In this document: in pieces, positions 23,882 through 32,582 of the stretch
Layout of the letters: every line of letters starts with the position of its first letter
How positions within the stretch are numbered: position 1 is the stretch's first letter
Assembly (NCBI RefSeq): GCF_016793705.1
Contig: NZ_JAEULO010000024.1
Coordinates: forward strand, 1-45,971
Reading direction: 5' to 3'
Length of the DNA: 45,971 nucleotides
DNA from: Tabrizicola sp.
GTDB taxonomy: Bacteria; Pseudomonadota; Alphaproteobacteria; Rhodobacterales; Rhodobacteraceae
Translations under genes and position numbers: made by a program
The notes under the pieces: model-generated
Database searches by the model: none
Told to the model about the DNA's origin: nothing
Seen by the model: the letters and a program-made list of their open reading frames with translations, nothing else

Positions 23882-24538
23882 TCAGTGCCCCTCGGCCAAG
23901 GCCTGCCGCACATGGTCCAGACCCTGCTGGATGTCGCGCCGGATCGCCTCGGCCAGCGCGCCGGCATCGCCCGCCCGCATCGCCGCAAGCGCCTCGCGGT
24001 GCAGGTCCGGCGCGACCTCGCGGCCATAGCGGTCGATGACCGCCCGAAGGCTCGGTCCCGCCCGCAGCCACAGGGACCGCGCGAGGTCTAGGAGCACGGG
24101 GGCCTCAGCCGCCTCGTACAGCGCAAAATGGAAGGCATGGTTCGCCGCCAGGTAATCCGGCAGCTTCCCTGCGTCGATGGCCCGGTTCACTGCCCCGTCG
24201 ATCGCCTCCAGCCGGTCGATCTGCGCCGGTGTCAGGCGCGGCGCTGCCAGTTCCGCCAGCTTCGGCTCGATGGCCAGCCGGGCAAAGGCCACCTGCTCCA
24301 GCATCTCGGCCGACAGCTCAGGCACCGCCACCCGCCGGTTGCCCTGCGGCAGAAGCGCACCCTCGGCCGTCAGCCGCCGGATCGCCTCGCGCACCGGGGT
24401 CATGCCCGCGCCAAGGTCCGCGATCAGCCCCTGGATCGTGACCGGAGCGCCCGGGGCCAGATGCCCGAAGAGGATCATGTCGCGCAGCCGCGCGTAGGTG
24501 ACCTCGTGGCTGGGTATCTTCCGGCTGTCCGCGTCCAT
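23882..24538 (-). CDS. GntR-family regulator with FCD ligand domain
   Basis: Regulator of 218 residues. A winged helix (about 9-70, with VTIQGLIADLGAGMTPVREAIRRL) is followed by an all-helical FCD domain (about 80-205). The FCD histidines that usually bind a metal can be seen in NHAFHFALY and DLHREAL. The start at 24538 has AAAGGG 7 nt upstream; the frame is open further 5' but passes the operator. It lies next to the aminotransferase on the same strand, with its own TTGATCAA site upstream, consistent with autoregulation and control of the aminotransferase. The effector is probably a carboxylate or amine-derived acid. Confidence 0.88.
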   Translation of the reverse strand: MDADSRKIPSHEVTYARLRDMILFGHLAPGAPVTIQGLIADLGAGMTPVREAIRRLTAEGALLPQGNRRVAVPELSAEMLEQVAFARLAIEPKLAELAAPRLTPAQIDRLEAIDGAVNRAIDAGKLPDYLAANHAFHFALYEAAEAPVLLDLARSLWLRAGPSLRAVIDRYGREVAPDLHREALAAMRAGDAGALAEAIRRDIQQGLDHVRQALAEGH

Positions 24539-24593
24539 CGGGGGCCCTTTCCGCTTCGCCCCTTTATGACGGCATCGGCCCGGCAATCAAGAG

Positions 24594-24601
24594 TTGATCA
24601 A
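24594..24601. promoter_or_regulatory. TTGATCAA operator candidate before the GntR gene
   Basis: TTGATCAA, an 8-bp palindrome, sits 56 bp upstream of the GntR start in the 81-bp gap after the xylosidase stop. It is the same core as in the aminotransferase promoter palindrome at 23742-23757, suggesting autoregulation. Confidence 0.55.
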
Positions 24602-24619
24602 ATCCGCCCGCCCAAATCC

Positions 24620-26194
24620 TCAATCCGCTTTGGGCGCATAGCGGAAGCGGGTCACATCCGCCGTCCAGCCCTGCCCGGTCAGGTCATGCGCGACCACCCC
24701 GACGAAGGCCCCGGTAAAGCTCGCATGTTCGCCCCGCCCGCCTTCGTCCGACACCACCGAGGCATCCAGCTCCGGCCCCACCGCCACCCCGTTCACGCGG
24801 AACCGCTGCACGGCGCGGTCCACCGTCACCCCCAGCGTGACCTTGCCTTCCGCCACCGGGAACCGCCCGTGGAAGGTCAGCGCCTCGCCCGGCCAGTCGC
24901 CGAGGCAGGAGACCAGCACCACAACCCGCTCGCCCGCCTCACGCGTCACCAGCGCCGCATGGAACTTGTGCCGGTTGTAGTACGTGATCAGCCCCGCCGC
25001 CCGCTGCCAGTTCGGCGGATCGGCCACGAGGTCGCACTCCGCCGCATAGGCTGGTTCATCCTGCCGCCGGGCGACCAGCGCCTGTTCGAACCAGGACCCC
25101 AGACTTTCCCGCCCGATCAGCCGCAGGGCGCTGCCGGTCAGGGCGAAGATGCGCTCGGGATAGGGCGTCCGCAGCCACTGGAAATCGACCGGCAAGTCCG
25201 GTCCAGTGAAGCCATAATCCACCGCGTCGGCGGCCCTCCGCTCGATGGGCAGGTCCACGGTGGCCGGAGGCAGCACGCCCCCGTCCTTCAGCCACAGCCA
25301 ATCGTCCCGCCACACGACCTCCGCCAACCCCGTTTCGCGCCCCGTCGCGCAGAACGGCCCGCGCGGCCCCTGCTGCGGCCGCCCGCAGAGGAATGAATGC
25401 CAGTGCCGCCCGTCATGGCCTTCGACATACTGCCCATGCCCCATCCGCTGAATGGGGTTCTCCGGGTCGAACCGCGCGGTGATCAGGTGTTTCTGCGGAT
25501 GCGTCTCATAGGGCCCCCGGATGTCCCGCGACCGCGCCAGCGTCACCGCATGGTCATAGCCTGTGCCGCCTTCGGCAGTCGTCAGGTAATACCAGTCCCC
25601 ACGCCGGAACAGATGCGGCGCCTCGGTCAGGCCGAGGTCCGTGCCGGTGTAGATCGTCGTGACCTCGCCCAGAAGCCCCCTCTCCGGGTGCCATTCCTGC
25701 ACCTCGATCCCGTCGAAGGCGTCATGCGCGGGGTTCAGCCCCGTCCCCTTGCCGCGATGGTTCCAGCGCATGTTGAGGAACCACTTGCGTCCGTCCCGGT
25801 CATGGAAGAGCGATGGGTCGAAGCCCGAGGAATTGACGTAAACGGGGTCCGACCAGTCGCCCTCCACCGTGGCGCAGGTGACGATGTAGTTGTGCGCGTC
25901 CTTGAAGGCCCCATCCAGCCGCTTCACGTCGGTATAGACCAGCCAGAACCGCCCGTCGGCATGGGACAGGCAGGGCGCCCAGATGCCGCAGCTGTCGGGG
26001 TTGCCGCGCATGTCGAGTTGACTGGCCCGCCGCAGGGGCCGCGCCACCAGCCGCCAGTTCACCAGGTCGCGCGAGTGGTGGATCTGCACGCCGGGATACC
26101 ATTCGAAGGTCGAGGTGGCGATGTAATAGTCCTCGCCCACCCGGCAGAAGGACGGGTCGGCGTTGAAGCCGCGGATCACGGGGTTTTCCAGCAT
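24620..26194 (-). CDS. Glycoside hydrolase family 43 beta-xylosidase
   Basis: Enzyme of 524 residues, close to the usual 530-550 of GH43 beta-xylosidases with a C-terminal beta-sandwich domain (about 320-524). The catalytic triad is visible: Asp13 (FNADPSF), Asp126 (GFDPSLF) and Glu191 (LTEAPHL). No signal peptide is present, so it acts in the cytoplasm on imported xylo-oligosaccharides or other beta-xylosides. The start has AGGAGG 6 nt upstream. It is the last gene of the leftward glycoside operon, separated from the dehydrogenase by two stem-loops. Arabinofuranosidase side activity is common in the family. Confidence 0.92.
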   Translation of the reverse strand: MLENPVIRGFNADPSFCRVGEDYYIATSTFEWYPGVQIHHSRDLVNWRLVARPLRRASQLDMRGNPDSCGIWAPCLSHADGRFWLVYTDVKRLDGAFKDAHNYIVTCATVEGDWSDPVYVNSSGFDPSLFHDRDGRKWFLNMRWNHRGKGTGLNPAHDAFDGIEVQEWHPERGLLGEVTTIYTGTDLGLTEAPHLFRRGDWYYLTTAEGGTGYDHAVTLARSRDIRGPYETHPQKHLITARFDPENPIQRMGHGQYVEGHDGRHWHSFLCGRPQQGPRGPFCATGRETGLAEVVWRDDWLWLKDGGVLPPATVDLPIERRAADAVDYGFTGPDLPVDFQWLRTPYPERIFALTGSALRLIGRESLGSWFEQALVARRQDEPAYAAECDLVADPPNWQRAAGLITYYNRHKFHAALVTREAGERVVVLVSCLGDWPGEALTFHGRFPVAEGKVTLGVTVDRAVQRFRVNGVAVGPELDASVVSDEGGRGEHASFTGAFVGVVAHDLTGQGWTADVTRFRYAPKAD

Positions 26195-26227
26195 CTTCAG
26201 CCTCCTGCACGGCCCTCCCGCATGGGT

Positions 26228-26288
26228 CGGGCGGAGGGCCCCCTCACGCCCTCCGCCCGCAAGGCCCGCCCGGCGGGAGAGGCCGGGC
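26228..26288 (-). promoter_or_regulatory. Two stem-loops between dehydrogenase and xylosidase genes
   Basis: An 11-bp perfect stem (26228-26238 with 26249-26259, 10-nt loop) and a 7-bp stem (GCCCGGC with GCCGGGC, 26268-26288) occupy the 105-nt gap. They may attenuate or stabilise the mRNA before the last operon gene. Confidence 0.5.
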
Positions 26289-26299
26289 AGGCCGGTTCG

Positions 26300-27433
26300 T
26301 CAGCGCAGAAGCGCCCGCGCCTCCTCGGGCGACAAGGCGGCAGGCCGGGTGCAGGTCGTGGTCAGCGTCACGAACTGCCCGGTTTCGCCCGATTTCAGGC
26401 AGGCGGTCATCACCTCCACCCCGTGCAGCGCGCGCTCCAACGAGCAGCGCGGATCGCGCCCCTCCTGCAAGGCCGCGACCATGTCGGCCAGCCCCGCGGT
26501 CCGGTAGTTCGCCAAGGGACCGCGATCCGGATGCTCCTGGTTTGGCACGCCGAACGGGTGGTCCCAGGCGTCCAGCTCGGTCAGGCTGCCGTCCTTGCCA
26601 CCGATCTCCACCGTGCCGCCGAAGAAGTTCGGATCGGGGACGTAAAGCGTGCCCTCCGTGCCATACAGTTCGAAATGGTTGCGTTTGTGATGCCAGACAT
26701 CCCAGCTGGTCGACAGGGTGATCGTCGCCCCGCTGTGGAATTCCAAGAGCGCGTGGATGTTGGTCGGCGTCTTCACCGGCACCGTCTCGCCCTCGCGCGG
26801 CCCGTTCGAGATCACCCGCTCCGCCTGCGCCGAAGAGGTCAGCGCCCCCACGCGGGCGACCGGGCCGAGGAAGTTGATCAGGTCGGCGACGTAATACGGC
26901 CCCAGGTCCAGCATCGGCCCGGCACCGGGCAGGAAGAAGAAGTCGGGGTTCGGATGCCAGTGCTCCATCCCGTGGTTGAGCACCGCCGCGGAACCGGCGG
27001 TGATCGTGCCCACCCGCCCCTCGTCCAGCACGGCCCGGGCCTGCTGGTGCGCGCCGCCCAGGAAGGTGTCGGGCGCGCAGCCCACCGCCAGGCCCTTCGC
27101 GCGGGCCAGGTCGCGCAGCGTCACCCCCTCCTCCAGCGTCAGGACCAGCGGCTTTTCCGAATAGGCGTGCTTGCCCGCCTCCAGGATGCGCTTCGTCACC
27201 GCGTAATGCGCGTCGGGGATGGTGAGGTTGATCACCACATCCACCTCCCGGTTGGCGAGCAGGTCGTCGACCGACTGCGCCTTCACGTTGAACTCCTCGG
27301 CCCGCGCCTTTGCGGCCTCCATGTTCACATCGGCGACTGCCCGCACCTCCAGCCCCTTGAACAGCGGCGCCAGCCGCAGGTAGCTGGTCGAGATATTGCC
27401 GCAGCCGATGATACCGATACCCAGGTTTGCCAT
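26300..27433 (-). CDS. Gfo/Idh/MocA family oxidoreductase of the glycoside operon
   Basis: Oxidoreductase of 377 residues with GIGIIGCGNIS (Rossmann glycine motif), SEKPLVLT (Lys94) and the longer C-terminal domain of sugar dehydrogenases, including MLDLGPYYVADLINFLG. It would use NAD(P) to oxidise or reduce a sugar. The TIM-barrel gene ends 12 nt upstream and the GH2 gene is two genes upstream, so it probably handles the released sugar or an intact glycoside. A 3-keto-sugar role is conceivable. No export signal is seen. Confidence 0.87.
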   Translation of the reverse strand: MANLGIGIIGCGNISTSYLRLAPLFKGLEVRAVADVNMEAAKARAEEFNVKAQSVDDLLANREVDVVINLTIPDAHYAVTKRILEAGKHAYSEKPLVLTLEEGVTLRDLARAKGLAVGCAPDTFLGGAHQQARAVLDEGRVGTITAGSAAVLNHGMEHWHPNPDFFFLPGAGPMLDLGPYYVADLINFLGPVARVGALTSSAQAERVISNGPREGETVPVKTPTNIHALLEFHSGATITLSTSWDVWHHKRNHFELYGTEGTLYVPDPNFFGGTVEIGGKDGSLTELDAWDHPFGVPNQEHPDRGPLANYRTAGLADMVAALQEGRDPRCSLERALHGVEVMTACLKSGETGQFVTLTTTCTRPAALSPEEARALLR

Positions 27434-27444
27434 TTTTCTTGTCC

Positions 27445-28194
27445 TCAGAAGGATTTGGCCGAGGCGATGGAGCGGGCCGCGAACCGCGCGTCGTCCTTCG
27501 GGTTGTCATGTTCCATGACGAAGTGTTTGACCCCGATCTTCCGCAGCGCGGCCATGATCGTGTTCCAGTCCACCGTGCCGTGCCCCACGTCCGCCCAGCC
27601 GTCCTCGTCCTTGTTCTGACCGGCGTTGGCGATGTCCTTCACATGGGCCGCAGTGATCCGGTCCTTGTATCTGTCGATCCAGACCAGCGGGTCGGCCCCG
27701 CCCCGGATCACCCAGGCGACGTCCATCTCCCATTCGAGCCCCAGCCCACCCTCGAAGATGCGGTCCTGCGGCATCGAGCCATCGGCCAGCGGCTTGAACT
27801 CGAAGTCGTGGTTGTGCCAGCCGAAGCCGTAGCCCGCCGCCTTGTAGGGCGCCCCCGCCTTCTGCAACCGTTCCCCGAAGGCCGTCCAACCGGCCACGTC
27901 CGCGGGCCGGTCTTCGGGCAGGACATAGGGGCAGTACAGCCGCTCCATCTTCAACGCCCTGGCGATGCCAAGCACCTTGTCGACCTCGGTCTCCAGCTGC
28001 TGCAGGCCGAAGTGTCCAGTCGGCATGGTCAGCCCGGTGGCCTTGAGCCCCTCCTGGGTCGCCGCCACCGCCGCATCGTCGGCATAAAGCGCGCCATAGC
28101 CTTCGACGGCGGTATAGCCCGCCTGCGCGACCATTTCGAAGGTCTTCGACATCGGCCCGAAGTTGCGCGAGGAATAAAGCTGATAGCTGAACAT
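27445..28194 (-). CDS. Sugar phosphate isomerase/epimerase-like TIM barrel protein
   Basis: Protein of 249 residues from the xylose isomerase-like TIM barrel family. The putative metal ligands are in WHNHDFEF (Glu about 133), EMDVAW (Asp about 158), AHVKD (His about 187) and MEHD (Glu about 227). It begins 14 nt after the beta-mannosidase stop and precedes the dehydrogenase by 11 nt. Close pairing with a Gfo/Idh/MocA enzyme is typical of sugar oxidation/isomerisation modules and of 3-keto-glycoside cleavage systems. The substrate is unassigned. Confidence 0.85.
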   Translation of the reverse strand: MFSYQLYSSRNFGPMSKTFEMVAQAGYTAVEGYGALYADDAAVAATQEGLKATGLTMPTGHFGLQQLETEVDKVLGIARALKMERLYCPYVLPEDRPADVAGWTAFGERLQKAGAPYKAAGYGFGWHNHDFEFKPLADGSMPQDRIFEGGLGLEWEMDVAWVIRGGADPLVWIDRYKDRITAAHVKDIANAGQNKDEDGWADVGHGTVDWNTIMAALRKIGVKHFVMEHDNPKDDARFAARSIASAKSF

Positions 28195-28208
28195 GGGATT
28201 ACCTTTCG

Positions 28209-30581
28209 TCAGCCGCCATAGGTGGCGGAATGGAGATCGCGGAGGGTGAAGACGGGCACCGTCGAGGGGTCCTCGGGGGTGAAGGTGATCGTGGCCGGGT
28301 GGCCGGGGAACAGCGTGACGGCGTTGGTGGAGAAGCGTCCCGGAACTTCAGATTCCACTGCAACAAAGGGGGAGAGTGCGTTGACCTGCAATGTCAATTT
28401 CCAGACATCGTTCTCGCGCTGGATGTCTGCCGTCAGGCCTGACGGCAGCAGGTCATAGGCCTTCCATGGCTTCGGCGCATGGACGTCCCCGCCTTGCGCA
28501 TCGCCCGACCAGACGAAGGCCAGCACCTCATCCGCCCGCAATGCGCCCGGGGCCACCGTGAGCACCGGCACCGCCGCATCAGTCGGCACCGTGACCACCG
28601 CCTCCGCCAGCTTTCGCACCGTCCCATCCATCGCAGCTGCCCGCGCCATGACGGTGATCGTCACCGCCTCGGCCCGGTCATTCACCGCCCGAAGCTCAAT
28701 GCCCCCGTCCACCGGCACCGCCACGACCGTCACCGGCGCATAGAACCGAGCGGCCATGTGGTGCAGCAGCTTCCAGTTCCCGCCGTGATCCAGGCTCGAC
28801 CAGGAGCACACCGGCCAGGTATCGTTCAGCTGCCAGTAGAGCACCCCCATGCAATGCGGCTTCAGGCTCCGCCAATGGGTGACGGCAGTCTTGATCGCCA
28901 GCCCCTGCTGCACCTGGCTCAGGTAGACGAAATTCGGGAAATCCACCGGGAAGCGGAAAGTGCGGAACATTGTCTCGGCGATCCGCGCGTTCCCGCCGGG
29001 GTTCTTCTGATGGCTCTCCATCACCGGGCTGGCGATGTTCCAGTCCTTGCGCTCGGCAAACCGCTTGATCGCCGAGAGCGAGGGATAGGACTGGAAGCCG
29101 AACTCCGAACAGAACCGGGGGCTTACGTCCCGATAATGATCGAAGTCCCGCCCCTCGTGCCACACGCTCCAGAAATGCATGTCGCCACTGGAGTCGTCAT
29201 GCCAGGCATCCCCGAACGCCAGCGGCCCCGGCGAGGGCGACGACGGCCACCAGTTCGCCCCCGGCAACACAGCCAGCAGCGCCGCCTCCACCGCGCGGTT
29301 CAGCCGGTCGTAGTTCACCAGATAGCGGTCCCGGTCCTTGCGGGACTCGGGAAACCAGGTCAGCGCGCCGATCAACTCGTTGTCACCGCACCAGAGCGCG
29401 ATGCAGGCATGGTGGCTGATCCGCCCCACCACATCCCGAACCTCGGCATCGACCTCCGCCAGGAACTCCGGGGTGGAGGGATAGAGATGGCAGGCGAACA
29501 TGAAGTCCTGCCAGACCATCAGGCCCAACTCGTCGCAGAGGTCATAGAACCAGTCCGGCTCATAGCGCCCGCCGCCCCAGATGCGGATCATGTTCATGTT
29601 CGCATCAACGGCGGATTGCAGAAGGCCCCGCACCGCATCCGGCGTGATCCGCCCGAACAGCGCATCCGCCGGTATCCAGTTTGCCCCCTTGGCAAAGACC
29701 GCCCGCCCGTTCACCCGCATTCCGAAGGAGCGCCCCGCTGCGTCCGGTTCGCTGACCAGCGCCATGTCCCGCAGCCCGATCCTCCTGACTGCTGTCGACC
29801 CGCCGCCCGTCAGGACCAGTTCGTGCAACGCCTGCGCGCCCTGGCCCGCGGGCCACCACAGCACCGGGTCACGGATGACCAGCGCCAGGTCGGCCATGCC
29901 GCCAACCACAGGCGCAGTTTGCCATACTCCGCAGAGACTTGCCGTCACCTCCTCAGACGTCGCATGAACCCGCAGCCGCACCTCGACCTGCCCCGGAGAA
30001 TGCACCTGATCCACCAGCACATCCCCGATCCGAGGACCCGCCGCCTCCAGCCGGATCGCTCCGGAAACTCCGAAGACCCCCAGCGCGATGTTCCAGTCCC
30101 AGCCGAAGTCGCACTGCTGTTTCCGCAGCATGTTCGCGTGCGGGATCGGCCCGTTGACCTGCTGGTAGGGGATCGGGAAGGGCATCCGCGCCGCCCGAGC
30201 CGCCGCCTCGCGGACCGGAGAGCGGAACAGGATCTCGACCGCATTCTCGCCCGCCGTCAGCGCGGACGACACATCCACACGCCAGCGCCGGTGCTGGTTC
30301 GCCGCCGACAGGACCAGAACTCCGTTCAGCCGCACCTCGGCCACCGTGTCCAGCCCCTCGACCACCAGCTCTGCCGCCGACCCGTCGTGCCGGAACACCC
30401 GCCGCGCCACCCAATCCCGCTCGGCCACCCAGCGGCAATCATACTCGCTCCGCCCCCAATACGGCTCCGGGATCACCCACGCCTTCGCCAGCGCGGTGAT
30501 CCCGTCCCCGGGCAGGTCCATGGCAACGTTATGGGCGCCGCTTTCATCCGAAAGCGTCCAGCGCCCCGCCAGGTCGAGCAT
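28209..30581 (-). CDS. Glycoside hydrolase family 2 beta-mannosidase
   Basis: Protein of 790 residues with the GH2 layout: N-terminal sugar-binding jelly roll (about 1-170), immunoglobulin-like domain (about 185-275) and TIM barrel (about 280-600), then C-terminal beta domains. The acid/base Glu402 lies in LWCGDNE (usually GNNE in beta-mannosidases) and the nucleophile Glu493 in CSEFGFQSYPS, a mannosidase-type context. No signal peptide, so it is cytoplasmic. It should remove beta-mannose from imported manno-oligosaccharides or glycans. It starts 3 nt after the transporter ATPase stop, so import and hydrolysis are coupled. Confidence 0.9.
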   Translation of the reverse strand: MLDLAGRWTLSDESGAHNVAMDLPGDGITALAKAWVIPEPYWGRSEYDCRWVAERDWVARRVFRHDGSAAELVVEGLDTVAEVRLNGVLVLSAANQHRRWRVDVSSALTAGENAVEILFRSPVREAAARAARMPFPIPYQQVNGPIPHANMLRKQQCDFGWDWNIALGVFGVSGAIRLEAAGPRIGDVLVDQVHSPGQVEVRLRVHATSEEVTASLCGVWQTAPVVGGMADLALVIRDPVLWWPAGQGAQALHELVLTGGGSTAVRRIGLRDMALVSEPDAAGRSFGMRVNGRAVFAKGANWIPADALFGRITPDAVRGLLQSAVDANMNMIRIWGGGRYEPDWFYDLCDELGLMVWQDFMFACHLYPSTPEFLAEVDAEVRDVVGRISHHACIALWCGDNELIGALTWFPESRKDRDRYLVNYDRLNRAVEAALLAVLPGANWWPSSPSPGPLAFGDAWHDDSSGDMHFWSVWHEGRDFDHYRDVSPRFCSEFGFQSYPSLSAIKRFAERKDWNIASPVMESHQKNPGGNARIAETMFRTFRFPVDFPNFVYLSQVQQGLAIKTAVTHWRSLKPHCMGVLYWQLNDTWPVCSWSSLDHGGNWKLLHHMAARFYAPVTVVAVPVDGGIELRAVNDRAEAVTITVMARAAAMDGTVRKLAEAVVTVPTDAAVPVLTVAPGALRADEVLAFVWSGDAQGGDVHAPKPWKAYDLLPSGLTADIQRENDVWKLTLQVNALSPFVAVESEVPGRFSTNAVTLFPGHPATITFTPEDPSTVPVFTLRDLHSATYGG

Positions 30582-30584
30582 CCC

Positions 30585-31664
30585 TCAGATCCTCTGTTCC
30601 GTCTTCGCGTCGAAGAGCGACGCCTTGGGGATATCCAGCCCCAGATGCACCTTCGTGCCCGGCGGCAACCGCCCCTCGACCGGCACCCGCACGCTCAGGT
30701 TCGCCCCTTCCGCCTTCAGCCACAAAAGACTGTCGGCCCCCAGATGCTCGTCGATCTCCACCTCCGCCGGGATCGACGGGCCGGACAGGGGCGAGGTCGA
30801 GACGGTGATATGCTCGGGCCTGACCCCCAGGATCGCCTGGTCGCGCTCCAGCACCGCGCCCCCGTCATAGCCCGCCAGGTCGATCTTCGTCGCCCCGAAC
30901 TGGAAGGCCCTGCCCCCCTCCACCGTCCTGCCCTTCAGGAAATTCATCGAGGGGCTGCCGATGAAGCCCGCCACGAACAGGTTCGACGGGCGGTTGTAGA
31001 TTTCCAAAGGCTCTGCAAGTTGCTGGATCACGCCGCCCTTCATCACCGCAATGCGGTCCGCCAGCGTCAGCGCCTCGATCTGGTCGTGGGTCACATAGAC
31101 CATCGTGTTGCCCAGCTGGTTGTGCAGGCGCTTGATCTCCACCCGCAATTCGCTGCGCAGCTTGGCGTCGAGGTTCGACAGCGGCTCGTCGAACAGGAAC
31201 ACATCCACGTCCCGCACCAAAGCCCGCCCGATCGCCACCCGCTGCCGCTGCCCGCCCGACAAGGCCGCCGGCTTCCGGTCCAGAAGCGGCTGGATCTGCA
31301 AGATCTCCGCCGCCCGCGCGATCCGCTTGTCGATCTCGGCCTGTGGCACCTTCGCGTTCTTCAGCCCGAAGGAAAGGTTCCCCCGCACCGTCATCTGCGG
31401 GTAAAGCGCATAGGACTGGAAGACCATGCCGATCCCCCGCTCCGACGGCTCGGCCCAGGTCACGTTCTTGCCCTTGATCCAGATCTGCCCGTCGGTGATG
31501 TCGAGAAGCCCCGCGAGGCAATTCAGCAGCGTCGACTTCCCGCAGCCCGACGGCCCCAGAAGCACCACGAACTCCCCCTCCGCCACGTCGAGGTTCATGT
31601 TCTTCAGGACCGAGATCGACCCGAAGTTCAGCGTCAGATCCTTGACTTCAATCGAGTTTCCCAT
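30585..31664 (-). CDS. ugpC: UgpC/MsmK-type ABC transporter ATP-binding protein
   Basis: ATPase of 359 residues with Walker A GPSGCGKST (about 37-45), signature LSGGQRQR (about 135-142), Walker B VFLFDEP and D-loop SNLDAKLR, plus the C-terminal TOBE/MalK-type regulatory domain (about 240-359). It energises the adjacent CUT1 permease pair for oligosaccharide uptake. It lies 3 nt after the second permease and 3 nt before the beta-mannosidase. The symbol denotes the family; glycerol-3-phosphate is not the expected substrate here. Confidence 0.92.
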   Translation of the reverse strand: MGNSIEVKDLTLNFGSISVLKNMNLDVAEGEFVVLLGPSGCGKSTLLNCLAGLLDITDGQIWIKGKNVTWAEPSERGIGMVFQSYALYPQMTVRGNLSFGLKNAKVPQAEIDKRIARAAEILQIQPLLDRKPAALSGGQRQRVAIGRALVRDVDVFLFDEPLSNLDAKLRSELRVEIKRLHNQLGNTMVYVTHDQIEALTLADRIAVMKGGVIQQLAEPLEIYNRPSNLFVAGFIGSPSMNFLKGRTVEGGRAFQFGATKIDLAGYDGGAVLERDQAILGVRPEHITVSTSPLSGPSIPAEVEIDEHLGADSLLWLKAEGANLSVRVPVEGRLPPGTKVHLGLDIPKASLFDAKTEQRI

Positions 31665-31667
31665 GCA

Positions 31668-32582
31668 TCAGCCTTTCACGGCACCGGCGGCGATACCGCG
31701 GACGAAGAGTTTCCCCGAGACGAAATAGACCACCAGAGGCACCAGCCCGGTCAGCAGCGTCGCGGCCATGTTGACGTTGTATTCCTTCACCCCCTGCACC
31801 GAGTTGACGATGTTGTTCAACTGCACCGTCATCGGGTAGAGGTCGGGCTTGGTGAAGACCACGCCAAAGAGGAAGTCGTTCCAGATGCCGGTGACTTGCA
31901 GGATCAGCGCGACGACGAAGATCGGCAGGCTCATCGGCAGCATGATGCGGAAGTAGATGCCCCAGAACCCCGCGCCATCCACCCTCGCGGCCTTGAAGAG
32001 TTCCTCCGGGATCGCGCTGAAATAGTTGCGGAAGAGCAGCGTCAGGATCGGCATCCCGAAGATCGTATGCACGATGACAAGACCCCAGAGCGTACCGTAG
32101 ATCCCCGCCTCGCGCAGCAGGATGACGATGGGATAAAGCATGATCTGGTAGGGGATGAACGACCCGAAGATCAGGATGGTGAAGAAGATGTCCGACCCCT
32201 TGAAGCGCCAGTTGATCAGCGCGTAGCCGTTCACGCTGGCGATGGCGATCGACAACACCACCGAGGGCACGGTGATGATGACCGAATTCCAGAAGCCCCG
32301 CGAAAGCCCGTCGCAGTTAAGCCCGGTGCAAGCCTCCTTCCAGGCCTTGACCCAGGGCTGGAAGGTGAACTCGACCGGGGGCGAGAAGATGTTGCCCAGC
32401 CGCACCTCGGGCATCCCCTTCAGGCTGGTCATCACCATCACCCAGAGCGGCAGGAGGTAATAGAGGCAGACCACGATCAGCGTGCCGTACAGCATGATGT
32501 TGCGGGGAGAGAGCGTCTTGCGCGGCTTGGCGCCGCGGGGCCCGGCCATCGCGGCGGATCGGGTCATGGAAGCGTCAGCCAT
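31668..32582 (-). CDS. Carbohydrate ABC transporter permease (MalG/UgpE type)
   Basis: Permease of 304 residues with six hydrophobic segments and the cytoplasmic EAA loop EELFKAARVDGAGFWGIYF (about 210-228) that docks on the ATPase. The N-terminal 25 residues are basic and cytoplasmic. The start overlaps the preceding permease's stop by 8 nt, so the two are translated together as the heterodimeric channel of a CUT1 importer. Confidence 0.92.
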   Translation of the reverse strand: MADASMTRSAAMAGPRGAKPRKTLSPRNIMLYGTLIVVCLYYLLPLWVMVMTSLKGMPEVRLGNIFSPPVEFTFQPWVKAWKEACTGLNCDGLSRGFWNSVIITVPSVVLSIAIASVNGYALINWRFKGSDIFFTILIFGSFIPYQIMLYPIVILLREAGIYGTLWGLVIVHTIFGMPILTLLFRNYFSAIPEELFKAARVDGAGFWGIYFRIMLPMSLPIFVVALILQVTGIWNDFLFGVVFTKPDLYPMTVQLNNIVNSVQGVKEYNVNMAATLLTGLVPLVVYFVSGKLFVRGIAAGAVKG

